The position numbers and the translations under genes were made by a program. The notes under the pieces are model-generated. The model was not told the DNA's origin. It made no database searches and was given only the letters and a program-made list of their open reading frames with translations. 64,000 nucleotides of DNA from Vitellaria paradoxa (Eukaryota; Streptophyta; Magnoliopsida; Ericales; Sapotaceae): contig CM034234.1 of NCBI GenBank assembly GCA_019916065.1, forward strand, positions 15,369,020-15,433,019, in the 5' to 3' direction. Position 1 is the stretch's first letter, and the number at the start of each line of letters is the position of its first letter. Positions 23,385-34,438 of this stretch are shown in pieces.

Positions 23385-25907
23385 TTGTACAAAGCCTGAC
23401 CCCACAGTGCGGAAATGAAATCGATGCGCACCAGATGAGTGCATCCCATCACCATGTGCCGTGCGCTGGAACAGCTACAAAGACGAAGCATTTTGGCATG
23501 TTCCGTCGCACAAAAAGCCGCCCCCGCAAAGAAGGGAGGGGCCAACATGCTTTCAAGTCATTAAACCAACAGCACACCCTGATTGATTGCCGGGAAGACT
23601 AGCCAGCAAAAAATATTAGTTGGAGGATCATTTTTATTGGACCATAAATGTGCCATCCCACCGTGAAATCAGTTGGTACTTGGGTATATTCTTCTTACGA
23701 CATTCAAAAGTAATACCAAGTGGGCCTATGTTAGAGCAGTCACATGAAACGAAATTGCGCTCGCGATGACATTTTCACCACTTGAACTCGTGATTTCTAA
23801 CTCTGATGTCGTTTGTTGGATTGAAAGTATGTCACCTCATTTGAAAAATAATTAGTGCCAAGTGAGAGAAGAACATTTCTTCTACGACATTTAGGGATCA
23901 CGCCACACAGGCTTTTTTTTAGAGCGACTACTGAAAGCGAAGCGACAACGTATCCATGTAAAGCTGATCCACACTATTTGATCACAGGCTCAAGAGAACC
24001 AAAACAACGCTCCCTACCACGAATGTCTCAGATCCCGGACAATGACTAAAGTCATTATATATACGGCCTGGAAGAAGTGGCTAGGCAAATGGAAGTGGCC
24101 TTTGTTTATCCATTTCTAGCTAGCATACTCTCAAAAGAGAGCAGATTTAGTGGTAATATTTAAATAAAGTAGACCAATTGGAGTTCGTTTTAGCGTAATC
24201 CTACTGAGACCACTTTGATCCGTTGGTGGGTTCCCACTCCCAATGATTTCTTTGTTGAGGATCGAATTTAAGTATTTTGTGTCGACCTAATGGCTTGTTG
24301 ACAGTGACCCGAAATTGTATTCTTGCATCGCGTTACCACAACACATTGCTTGTTTCCTAGCTCACAGTGGAGGCCCTAGTTTTGAACTCTTTCATCTCCA
24401 GTCCACCCTGCTTTCGAGTGTGGTTTGAAAAGGGGATGTTCTGATGACTTGAAGCATCCAACGAGGTGGCCCTCACTAATTTCCTACGTACCAAATTATT
24501 TTATTTTGTTTCAAGAGATGACGAGTATTCCAAGCTCTAGAATTAAAAATCGCATGATAGGGTATTAAAAAAAAAAAAAAAAGAGGGTAGTTTCATTCTG
24601 TCCTCTTGAATTTCTACTAAATTCTCATTGAAGGATTCAATTTTTTTTTTTTTTTTTTTGTGAGTAACAATTAAGGATTTAATTTTTTTTATTAGTTGCA
24701 ATAACTCTTTCGTGATTATTTTGTCCTTAATATTTATGTCAGCAAAACAATCAACGATGATGGTGTAGGGCCAAAAAAAACTTATAAATTTTTTAAATAT
24801 TTACTATGCCAAACATAATTTTGCCAATAATATATCCTAAAATGAATATATACTTAAAACTTTCCCACGCACTAAAACAAAAAATAAAATAAAATAAAAT
24901 AATAATAACAAATAAATAAATAAACAAAAAGTCCAAACATTCAATATACCAAATCAACTATTTGTTAACAAAAAGTCAAGCATCACATAAAAACTATATT
25001 TATCTCAACTAAAATCATTCCAAAACATAAGCTCCAAGAAATCCAGAGCTCTTAACCCAAAAACCAATCAAAGAGGAAAAAAAAAAAAAAAAAAATCAAG
25101 GAAGATGGTTGAAGAACCCTCCCTAACCTCCCAAAGACGAATTCTAAAATGTTTCTCAAACCCTAAAGCAATCCTTACATAGCCTCAAACTTGAAATAAT
25201 AAAAATAGGCCCAAGAAGTCCACCTTTGATTCCGATGGCTGGGCAGTCTAAAGCCATGTCCAAACCTTTTTGACTTTTTTTGCAAAAACAGAGCACTCAG
25301 CAGCTATCATCGTCCGAACGTCAATCCATAGCGCATGCAATCAGGCCCTCGCCATAATTCTTGGCGTTCCGACTTGAGGGTAATTTTCTGATCTCTCATC
25401 TCATTCTCTCTTTTGTTCTAACCCTTTGTCTCACTTGATGTTTTGTAGCATTTATTATGATTATTTAACACCTGACAGATTCGCCGAGCAAGCAAGCGTG
25501 TGAGAAATTCATAGTGGAATTAGGTCTAAAGTGAAGATTAATATGTATATATAGATATGTAAATTATGTGTTCATTAATGAGGTAAACCAAAACTAATGT
25601 AAATGCAAATAATTAAAAAAATGGTATGGTTTGATATGGTTTAATAAGAGAAAATGACTCTAAAAAAATAAAGTAAAAACTCCTATAATCAACTCCATAT
25701 AATTAAAAAAAAAAAAATAAGTTGAATAGAGTCAATGTTGTAATCATTCAATATACACGTTAGATTCCAATATTATTTATCTAATTATCCATTTTGAAGC
25801 CAGGGGCGGAACGACACTTCGATTTACGTGGGTTGGAGTTGGAAACAAATTTTGTTTCGGAAACGTGCAAGCACTTTTAACAAAGTATAGGGATTAAGCA
25901 CTTACTA
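23383..25907. other. Gene-free stretch
   Basis: No supported gene. 23390-24060 and 25050-25400 are less AT-rich than the surroundings and could be LTR or old gene remnants, but no domain or repeat partner was identified. Poly-A/T runs at about 24568, 24640 and 25080. Confidence 0.4.
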
Positions 25908-25910
25908 TAC

Positions 25911-25941
<31 letters not shown>
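25908..25941. repeat. Compound (TA)n(CA)n microsatellite
   Basis: TA run followed by ACACAC. Confidence 0.9.
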
Positions 25942-25943
<2 letters not shown>

Positions 25944-27708
25944 GCAATTTACATCTTGAACTGCAGGGTATCTACTTTTGTGGGTCAATGTCGTTGATCT
26001 TGGAGTTTGCAACATTTTATCACTCATCAGTTTTTTTAATTTTGCAGAACTACTATATATAGGAATTTTTATACTTTATTCTTTTATGGTTTGATCAAAA
26101 CATGTATTATATTTTATTCTTTTATAATTTGATTAAAAAATACGTGACTTTGTCTAGTTTAAAAATTAACACAACCTTTTGTAGTTTGGATAAAAGTACA
26201 ATATTGATAAAATCTAATAAATTTCACTAAATTTTTGTGTTTTGAAAGTTAAAATTAGTTTAAGGAAAAGGATTTTACACAAAAGTTATGGATAAAAGTA
26301 TATGTTTTTACTTATTTTTAGATTAAAATAAAATATTTTCTCATTGTTTTGAAGAGAGCTAATATACAATTCATAAAAAAAAAAAAAGGTTATCTATACT
26401 TTTCTTAATAATGTCTTTTGCATAATCATATATATTTAATTAAATTTAATATATTCTATCAATTTTACATTTCAATTTAAATTATAAATGATCATACATT
26501 GATTTTTAAGTCAGGCAAATTGTATGTTTTCCGGATCAAACCTTAAAGAGATAAAAAGTGTATTCATTCCTCCCAAGTTTCCATTGTTAGGAAACTAGAT
26601 AGCAAGTTTTTATTTTAGCTAAGTTAGCCATGACAATTCCATTAATTGTAACGTCCGGGTGAAATGATTTTAGATCTACTAATCCTACATAAAGTCCACT
26701 GCAATATTTAAATCAATAGAAGAATGAATAAACAACTACCTTGAGACCTAATAATTTAAACGAATGCATAGATAGAGACAATTATCAAATTAGTATTTGT
26801 ATAGACTTAATTACACTCTCTGATGCGTACTTTATAAGAGTGACAAGTCACTATGACAAGTCATACTTTTAACGATCAATTCATCAGCAAATATTTAAAT
26901 AAAAAATTTGATATTTTTTATCTGAATCTTTGACAACCAATAGATTGAAAAAAAATAATTTTTTATCTATCAAATTTTATTTATTAAATAAAAGATTAAC
27001 TTTTGACAACCAAATAATCAAAAAAGGATCTTTGGCAACCAAAATTTTTTTGTCTAGAAAAGGTAATTATTAGCAATCAATTTTTATTTGATCCCAAAAC
27101 AATGTATAATTGGTGATCCATTTTCTATTTGATTGGAAAAAATAATTGTCAAAAATGATATTTATTGAAGAGTTAAAAGAGGAAATGATGATCATTCATT
27201 CTTTTAATTTGTTTGGTAAAAAAGGGAAGAGAATTGAATGAAGAGATTAAAATGATAGATTATCTACAATTTAAAACACTTTCCATCCCCTCCAAAACAG
27301 GAGGAAAATGTCTGAGGTAGATATCGATAATAAAGTTATTCAATACCAAACATATCATTAATTTTAAGAGCAAATTAAAAACTACTCCATCTCCTTGATT
27401 AGGGAGACAAATCTACTAAAAGGTTGTGTTCACCTAAGTTATTAAATAAAGTGTGAATCCCACAATAATGTAAATCTCACGCTTGATTTAATAGCTCATA
27501 TAAACATTATAAGGTCATAGAGTGAATTTCCACTGCAAGCCACCGAATTCCCACTTCTTTGTAATTATTTGTCTAACCAAACGAGGTAGAGGTAATTAAT
27601 ACCACAATCCATTCCCCTCATCACCCTTCCCTCTCTTTCGTTCAATTCCCCTTATAATTTATAACTTCCTTCACTTTTTCAATTTCCCCTCTTAACAGCA
27701 TGTCAAAG
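25942..27708. other. Gene-free stretch
   Basis: AT-rich without a supported gene. Around 26900-27150 a phrase of the type TTTGGCAACCAA / TTTGACAACCAA recurs several times, suggesting a decayed short repeat. Confidence 0.4.
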
Positions 27709-27833
27709 CTAGCCAGTTGTGCTAAGTTATATGTAGTCACCTAAAGTGTAGGTCAATTGGGATAGTCAGTTGTTTAGCACTTGGTCTCAAGTTCAATTGT
27801 CACAGATAGCAAGTTGTGCCACGTTATGGTCAT
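27709..27833 (+). repeat. tRNA-like segment between two similar direct repeats
   Basis: A segment with GGGATAGTCAGTTG and CAAGTTCAATTGTC resembles degenerate A and B boxes. It is flanked by TAGCCAGTTGTGCTAAGTTA (from 27711) and TAGCAAGTTGTGCCACGTTA (from 27808). It may be a short SINE remnant, but the internal promoter boxes are imperfect. Confidence 0.3.
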
Positions 27834-29329
27834 ATTCCATAGATGAACGCTGATGAAATAGCTAGGTTATAAGTGTAACCGTAATGTGATTTTTAGCAAT
27901 CCAAGTTCAAGCCATCTTAATGTGAACATAGATGACTTAATAAAATCTGAGTGCTTAGAAATAGTTGCTTGATTATTGTAATTGATCATGTGAATTAGTA
28001 ATTTACTCGAGAGCTATCATTTTTTTTTTAATTTTTTTATTTTTTGAGGTGGGAGAGTTTAAAATGAAGAATGCTATTATCACTCTCAATGTTTTCTTCA
28101 TAACATTAAGGTTGTGAATCGTCTGGTTAAATCATATGGTTCTCAGTAAAATTAAATTAAAAAATTTTAGGCGAAAATTTAAAATCTTTTTTAAACCTTA
28201 TTTTGTTGTGAATTATTCGATTTTAATCTGACAGTTCATAATTCTAATGTCACATAAATAATATTAAAAGTAATGTTAGCTCTCGAAATTTAGGAGCTTA
28301 CAATTCCAAACAGAAATTATCCGACATTAGCATCTAATAGTACAAATGCTACGTATGAAGATGTTTCAAGCAAAAGAATACCACCACAAATCATGTTTGA
28401 TCAAATTTCGCAAATTGATTACTTTAATTTAACTTTTCCAAAACTTGCCAACGTAAATGAACCTAGTTGATTTACATGAGTACCTAAACATTGTGGAATC
28501 AGAAAACTTATTTGGTCTAGGGAACATGGTTAGGTTAGGGTTGTACCGAGGGAATAGGACGTTTCACAATTGAGTTTTCACAATAGAAAAAGATTAATTC
28601 ATTAGTTGGAGTAACCACCTGAATATTTATATGCCCAGAACTCCTTACCACATTTAATTTACAAGTATCATATATATAAGAGAATCTATTTGGTCTAGGA
28701 GAGAACCCGGTTAGGGTGGCATCAAGCAAACGGGACGTGCCCCGTCCCGGGTCAAATTCCAAGCCTCGGATGATTCCAATTATGAGTCCAACAGGGCCAG
28801 CCCTTGACCAAGGCCCAAGAGGCCTGCTCACCTTGCTCAAGGGTCCGGGCTTAGGGCCCCAAAAAAATTGTCCAAAAATAAACTCCTACTAATTTCTGTA
28901 TTAAGCATGGGGTAGCGGTCTTTTTTTTAACCCAAATGTAATTATCTAATACCTTTTAAGGACCTGAAAATAATTAATTCATTAGTTCCAATAACTTTCT
29001 ATGGGCCCATTTGTTGGCTTATTGAGTGGGATCCTTAATAAAATCCTTATTTCTCGTCCCATTAGATTCATTCACTCACGCCTTTTTTACAGCTCGCAGC
29101 TGTCCTAACCAAAAAATGGGAAAAAAATTTGTTTGTTGTGTTGTTTTTTTTTTTTACAAAACTTTTTCAATAAAAGCCCCATTTTTAAGATTGACATTGG
29201 GTCTTGAAAACCTTGAAGGCAGGCCTAAAGCCCAAGATCCCCTTTCCACTTGTTTGACATGGGATTGGGATAGATGAAAGCCTGGAAAAAAAAAAAAAGC
29301 AAGGTACATATTTAAAAACTAAAATTAAA
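27834..29329. other. Gene-free stretch with a duplicated phrase
   Basis: No supported gene. ATTTGGTCTAGGGA...GGTTAGG...GGACG occurs at about 28510-28562 and again, diverged, at about 28688-28738, suggesting an old tandem duplication. The GC-rich part 28690-28860 may be LTR-derived, but no retrotransposon domain adjoins it. Confidence 0.4.
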
Positions 29330-29700
29330 ATAAATAAAGTGGCAATTGTTTTGCTTTTCTATTTTTTTGTTTTTGTTTTGTTTTTCTGTTTTGATCTCAT
29401 TTGCCATTTTGTGCTTTTGAAAATTAAAAAAAAAAAACTCAAACACATTTGATTATTTGTGTTTTCAATTTTTATTTTAAAAAAGAAAAAATAAGTTTAC
29501 ATATAAAATAAAAATGACAAAATAGCCATTTTTGAGCGTTTTCAGATCAAAATAAAGAGAATCTCAAAACAAGAAAAATAGAATATTTTTTTTGTTTCCT
29601 TGAACATTTTCTGTTTCCTTATTTTGTGATTTTTAAAACATAAATAACATAAAACTAAAAATAAAAAAGTAAACCAAATGTCACCTAAACAAATAAAATC
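29330..29700. repeat. Repeat family R3, short copy
   Basis: About 370 bp. Left part GATCTCATTTGCCATTTTGTG and CAAACACATTTGATTATTTG, then ATAAGTTTACATA; right part TTTGTGATTTTTAAAACATA and AACTAAAAATAAAA. The same landmarks frame the longer copy at 17693-18420. The ends (GTGGCAATTGTTTTGC and GTAAACCAAATGTCACC) form an imperfect inverted pair. Confidence 0.55.
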
Positions 29701-30705
29701 AAAGAATTGATGATGTACCAATCATTATTCCAAGAATTCCCTTGAAAGTCCAAAGTGCCAATCGCCCGCCTCCTAGCTCCTTCCCTGTCTAGTTCCTAGA
29801 TGCAACTTGTGCACTCTATCTGATGCTGAGGGATAGAGACTCTTTTACCCAAGTCACCAAAAGGTGACACCAAGGTGCAGTTTATTCAATCAATGTATAA
29901 CAAGTTTAATTACCCTAGGTAAAGCGTGATACTATTTTGCTATAATAATTTATTTAAAAAATTTGTTAAAATAGTGCGGCAATGATAGTTTTGTAATTAT
30001 AGGACAGCTAACGGCTGTTTCCATATACCTTAAAAAATCTCCATATAATTTTGACATGTTCTTATGACAAATTAATAAAATATCAATTTAAGTTTTAAAT
30101 GTCACAAATAGACCCCTAAAAAAAATTACAATTAGTGCAGTGTGATGGTTGAAAAACAATTGATCCAATCTACCCATAGGCTTGTATAAGCATTCCTCTG
30201 CAGTGAGTCTGGTCACTACACTACAAGCACGGTTCCTCTCCAAGTTGTTACTTGTTCTCATGCTTTTCAGTAACCATATATAAAGGCATTTTTAGATTTT
30301 CAAGTACAAATGACCAAGTTTTCATTTCTGATTATCATAATTACTTTTTGATAAAATACCCAAAACCACAAGTTGTCTTTTCCGATTAATACCTTACTCC
30401 CTAACCTCTTGGTCGATTTTCACTGTGAGAAAGATATGGAGGATGAGTCACCGTTCAGCATTGGTAGTGATTAGAAAAGGGATAAAAAGGAGGGGCCAAG
30501 GCACTAGCTCCCCAGTGCGTAGACAAATGATTGTACAAGTTGCTATCTAACAGCTAAGGGGGTGTGCACCCCCACCCGAACCTCCCCCGACCCCCAACCC
30601 CATCCCCAACCTGGGTGGTCCCCATTATTCCCCCACCTTGAGCCGCTTAATTTCTTCCTTCACCCTGCCCTTTTCCAGACTTGTTTCTATCACCCTATTG
30701 AGGGA
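29701..30705. other. Gene-free stretch
   Basis: No supported gene. 30540-30700 is C-rich and low in complexity. The right end, up to the MULE-like insertion, may still be copia LTR (see the pseudogene at 31725-39100). Confidence 0.4.
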
Positions 30706-30714
30706 TAAAAACAT
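30706..30714. repeat. Left target-site duplication of the MULE-like element
   Basis: TAAAAACAT, repeated exactly at 31451-31459. A 9-bp duplication is the hallmark of Mutator-like transposition. Confidence 0.8.
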
Positions 30715-31450
30715 GAACCGGCTCCCCTACTTTTTATTTTTTTTTTGTCATATTTCTCTCTCTTTTTAAATTTCAACCGTCCATTTTGTTCAATAGCTAA
30801 AAATACAATCCTTCTGTGTGGATCCTATTTTATTGATTTTTCTTGTTTAGTTTTTACCCTAATGTAAATTTGCACATCGATTTTTTTTTCTATCAAAAGA
30901 AACCCATCTCTCATAGAACCAACACCTCACGGAAACCAACTCCTAACCAAAAGACTGAAGCTTAGCTTGTAGCGTCGCCACCGAAGGTCTGGATGAAGCT
31001 TAAGAATGCTTACGTGAACATGATAATCCATTTGGGAGGGAACGTGGAGTCCTTGAACAATGGCAGTGCTTTTCACGGGAAAAGGATTTCAAAGGCTCGG
31101 GAAGCTGTAGTGGCCTACTTTAAAGAAGAATTTGAAAGTAGCCTGGTTTCTGAAATTGTCAAGTCTTTAATGGCTTCAAAGGAATTGAGGACTTCGATCA
31201 CATTACAGGGGACTGCTTAGCTAGGAATGATAAATTTGAACCTTCTCAATCTTTTCGTGAGGAGTTGGTTCTAAGAGAAATGAGTTTCTTTTGAGAGAAA
31301 AAGACAAAAATAATTAGGGAAAATTTTGAGGAGGAAAAGCTAATAAAATGGACTCACAAAAACTGTGCTTTTAACTATTGGATTAACGGATGGTTGAAAT
31401 TCAAAAAGACTAGAAGAATGACAAAAATAAAAAGTAGGGGAGCCAAATCC
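30715..31450. mobile_element. MULE-like (Mutator-like) element with long TIRs, possible Pack-MULE
   Basis: A 736-bp element. The left arm (about 30715-30950) and right arm (about 31230-31450) are reverse complements with scattered mismatches and small indels: GGCTCCCCTACTTTTTATTT on the left pairs with AAATAAAAAGTAGGGGAGCC-type sequence on the right. The inner ends ATAGAACCAACACCTCACGG and CGTGAGGAGTTGGTTCTAAG also pair. It is flanked by a perfect 9-bp duplication. Arms of about 210 bp plus a 9-bp duplication fit the Mutator superfamily. No transposase is encoded, so it is non-autonomous. The centre (about 30955-31225) is less AT-rich and holds a 75-codon open frame, as in Pack-MULEs that carry gene fragments. 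Confidence 0.82.
30993..31220 (+). CDS. Unidentified 75-codon frame inside the MULE-like element
   Basis: An open frame between the two TIRs, starting at an ATG. Its composition resembles real protein, mixed hydrophobic and charged, with the stretches ISKAREAVVAYFKEEFESSL and SEIVKSLMASKELRTSI. It also appears open upstream of the ATG for a short way. I do not recognise the family. Its position in the centre of a non-autonomous Mutator-like element makes a captured exon fragment of a host gene the simplest explanation. Chance openness in 228 bp cannot be excluded. Confidence 0.35.
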   Translation: MKLKNAYVNMIIHLGGNVESLNNGSAFHGKRISKAREAVVAYFKEEFESSLVSEIVKSLMASKELRTSITLQGTA

Positions 31451-31459
31451 TAAAAACAT
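31451..31459. repeat. Right target-site duplication of the MULE-like element
   Basis: TAAAAACAT, identical to 30706-30714. Confidence 0.8.
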
Positions 31460-31724
31460 AGGGAATTGAACACCTAATTTGTCGAGGCCAACAACTTCCA
31501 TATTTGGTGCAATAGAATTGTCCCGGATTGTATCCAATATGGATTCTATATCCGTTAAAATGGGTGTGAGCTCGAGGTATATGTATTCGTTATATATAAA
31601 TAAAATATTTACCGTTGAGAATGTGCAGGCAATAGATAAGACCTATTCTATAGGAATACAAAATTTAAAAGGAACAAATCCTATCCTAATTATATGAGTT
31701 GTAACAATACAATATTTTTTAACA
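31460..31724 (-). repeat. Part of the 3' LTR of the decayed copia element
   Basis: On the minus strand a polypurine tract (CTCGAGGGGAGG, 31736-31725) is followed directly by TGTTAAAAAATATTG, the expected start of an LTR. The LTR contains a TATATATAA-like promoter motif. Its far end is obscured by the MULE-like insertion. No matching 5' LTR was seen to the right of 39.1 kb. Confidence 0.6.
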
Positions 31725-31875
31725 CCTCCCCTCGAGTGAACTGTGGTAGATGGTTGAATAGTGAGATTGCCATGAAAAAGAAGAAACTACTACTTAGAGA
31801 TAGCTTTGGTGAAAATACAGCTAGGTGTAATGCAGAAGGGATGAAATGTAAGCGAAAAGCGCCTTTAGTAACCAA

Positions 31876-31880
31876 TTCTC
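31876..31880. repeat. Left target-site duplication of the inverted-LTR element
   Basis: TTCTC, identical to 33915-33919. Confidence 0.75.
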
Positions 31881-32238
31881 TGATGTAATATTTCCTAATT
31901 TAGACTAGTTTTATTTCTATTTTATTTAGAATTTTATTAATTATTATTTGTAATTCGAATAGAATTTAGATTAGATAAGTACACTCTTAGGAAACCTTTC
32001 TTAATTAGAATTAGTTTTTCTAATTTCTGTTGGATTTGATTTATTCCTATTAGGATTAGGTTTAAGAATATTTTTTCTCTGTAAATATGAACCTTTGTAA
32101 ACACTTTTGACATACAAGTTAATTAATATTCATTCTTTAGACTTATGTCTTAATTTTCTCTCTCAATTCTCTTAGTGGATTCCAAGATTTTGGCTTGTCG
32201 TTGAACAAGTCAATTTATCATTGCTTCCGGTTGCCTCA
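31881..32238 (+). repeat. Left LTR (forward)
   Basis: Starts TGATGTAATA and ends GGTTGCCTCA (TG...CA). It contains CTCTGTAAATATGAAC where the right copy has TATAAATA, a likely promoter TATA box. Confidence 0.85.
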
Positions 32239-32240
32239 GG

Positions 32241-32253
32241 TGGTATTAGAGCA
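32241..32253 (+). promoter_or_regulatory. Primer-binding site (initiator tRNA-Met type)
   Basis: TGGTATTAGAGCA two bases after the LTR end. The standard plant PBS complementary to initiator tRNA-Met begins TGGTATCAGAGC; one mismatch. Confidence 0.85.
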
Positions 32254-32283
32254 AGGTTTTCCCTAATCTGAAAACCTAATCTA

Positions 32284-33345
32284 ATGGCACAGGACAACAC
32301 TGGCAGTTATGCACGTGCTGGCGAAGCACAGCAGATGCGCAATGAGGTGGCAGCGATGTCTGCTTGTCTCGAAGACCTAATGGAGATGCTAAGAGGTAAT
32401 GGGAGATGTGTCGGAGATGTTCTTCGTGGTCGGTCCCAGAACCTTGCGGTTGGTGCTATTATTAACTCTCATTGTCAACCTATCAACACGAGAGACGCAG
32501 AGTTTGAAACTTTCAATTTGGCTAATGCGAGTGTAAGAAGGAGGCAACAACAAAACTACGGTCATCAGTTTGACTTCCGTCTAAAGGCTGATATCCCTTA
32601 TTTTGATGGATTCATAGATATTAAGGGATTCATAGATTGGACTATTGAAGTTGAAAAGTACTTTGATTTCGCATCTATCCCTGAAGATAAAAAGGTGAAA
32701 TACATTACAATTCGACTTCGTAGTAGTGCTTTAGCTTGGTGGAATCATTTGCAAGAGAACTGTAGGCGTGAAGGAAAAGATAAAATTATATCGTGGAGCA
32801 AGATGAAGAAGATGCTGAGAAACCGATTTTTACCACCCGACTATGAGCAATATTTGTTCCAGCAGTATCAGCACTGTTCCCAGAGTGACCAGACTAGTTG
32901 CGAATATACCACTGAATTCTATAAGCTAGCAAAATAGATTGATCTAGTAGAACCTGAAACAGCTTTACAGCAAAAGATCGAGGAAACTGAGATAGAAGAG
33001 GTAAATGTGAAGCTTTCAACACATTGCGATAAATATAAAGAATATATTGAGTTAGAAAATGATTCAATTTTTGAGAATAATACTTTTGAAGACAGTTATA
33101 ATTTAGATCAATTATTTTTGGAAGCAAATAAGATTTGTCTTCAAGAGGAGGAAATTAAAAATTTCAAGATGTTACAAGTTGATCTTTTTGGTGATGAGCA
33201 CTATAACTTCGATTTATTATTCAATGGTGAGAAAATTGGTTTCATCAATTTTCATACAGTGGAAGTCAGAAATCAGAATGCCTTGAAATTATTAATTTTG
33301 CTGGGGTGGATAAATATTGTATTGAGGAAGTATGGGTTGATATGA
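32284..33345 (+). pseudogene. Ty3/gypsy-type gag with one in-frame amber codon
   Basis: Open for 217 codons from ATG 32284, then TAG at 32935-32937, then open again in the same frame to 33345 (354 codon positions in all). The first part has the retrotransposon gag core: IPYFDG at about residue 104, FIDWTIEVEKYFDF, ALAWWNHL, ISWSKMKKMLRNRFLPPDY, and CEYTTEFYKLAK just before the stop. The part beyond the stop begins IDLVEPETALQQKIEE, which continues the gag fold as in relatives, so the TAG is probably a point mutation, or less likely a readthrough codon. The remainder (HCDKYKEYIELE onward) is not recognised and shows no protease motif or CCHC zinc knuckle. Confidence 0.8.
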
Positions 33346-33556
33346 CTTGATTTTTCAACCATGAAAAATTGCTCAAAGAATTGTTCGCGGAAAACAGAGT
33401 CGGATCACTACCACATGTGAAGATGAAGATTATTCCCAAGTTGAAATTATACATAATTTTGTCAGCGGCAGAAATTGCATTAAAGTTGCTTGCTCGTGAT
33501 GGTCCTGCAATTTTTTTTTTTTTTAGATCTTACCTTATATAATTCGAAGAATTACC
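33346..33556. other. Internal non-coding tail of the inverted-LTR element
   Basis: About 210 bp between the gag-like frame and the inverted LTR, with a T14 run at about 33511-33524. No polypurine tract abuts the inverted LTR and no primer-binding site reads inwards from it. Confidence 0.5.
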
Positions 33557-33914
33557 TGACGCAATCGGAAGCGATGATAAATTGACTTGTTCAACGACAA
33601 GCCAAAATCTTGGAATCCACCAAGAGAATTGAGAGAGAAAATCAAGACATAAGTCTAAAGAATAAATATTAATTAACTTGTATGTGAAAAGTGTTTACAA
33701 ATGTTCATATTTATAGAGAAAAAATATTCTTAAACCTAATCCTAATAGGAATAAATCAAATCCAAAAGAAATTTAGAAAACTAATTCTAATTAGGAAATG
33801 TTTCCTAAGAGTGTACTTATCTAATCCAAATTCTATTCGAATTATAAATAATAATTAATAAAATCTTAAATAAAATAGAAATAAAACTAGTCTAAACTAG
33901 GAAATATTACATCA
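33557..33914 (-). repeat. Right LTR, inverted
   Basis: Reverse complement of the left LTR over its full 358 bp, ending TTACATCA on the plus strand next to TTCTC. Its TATA box is intact (TATAAATA on the minus strand), pointing into the element. Confidence 0.85.
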
Positions 33915-33919
33915 TTCTC
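33915..33919. repeat. Right target-site duplication of the inverted-LTR element
   Basis: TTCTC, identical to 31876-31880. Confidence 0.75.
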
Positions 33920-34433
33920 GGACATAATGGTAATCAATAGTTATATATTTTGAGCAAGGTTTGGTCACATGATTGTATGCCATAAAGATTGCAATCTTGT
34001 CTCAAAGGATACGAGGTGTAATAAAAAGGGGTAAATGAAGAGCTTTGAGTAATTGTACAATCCATGTAATCTCGATAGAAATAAAAGCAACTGCCAATAT
34101 TTAAATTTAGCACTGGAACGATAACTAAATTTTGTTTCTTTGCACTCCGAGATACAAGATTTTTGCCAAGTAAAAACGATATTACTCAAAGTAGATTCTC
34201 ATGTGTCAGGGCAACCAACCAATCTTCACCCGAGTAGCCAAGAATCTCAAGGTTAGAGTCAGTATAAATGTGTAAACCATGATCATAGGTACCTTTGACA
34301 TAACAAAGTATTCACTCGATTGTCTGAAATTGATCCACAATAGGTGTTTGCATAAATTGGCAAACTAAGTTAATGCTATATGAAATATCTAGACGAGTGA
34401 TGGTCGAATATTGAAGAGCAATAGCCAAAGATC

Positions 34434-34438
34434 AAAAC
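34434..34438. repeat. Target-site duplication (left) of the outer solo LTR
   Basis: AAAAC, identical to 37924-37928. Confidence 0.8.

Larger units (their letters stand above)
31881..33914 (+). mobile_element. Gag-only retroelement with LTRs in inverted orientation
   Basis: A 2,034-bp element. A 358-bp LTR at the left (31881-32238) is followed by a primer-binding site and a Ty3-type gag. The right end (33557-33914) is the same 358-bp LTR in reverse-complement orientation, with about 20 mismatches counted by eye. Thus both outer ends read TGATGTAATATTTCC inwards. The flanks are a perfect 5-bp duplication, TTCTC. A gag-only interior recalls the TR-GAG class of non-autonomous plant elements, but those have direct LTRs. 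No protease, RT or integrase is seen. The right LTR lacks a recognisable primer-binding site beside its inner end. Confidence 0.85.

Noticed and set aside
28535..28840. 101-codon minus-strand frame
   Set aside because: Its GC-rich part lies in a repeated, LTR-like patch and no family features are seen; not enough to call a gene.
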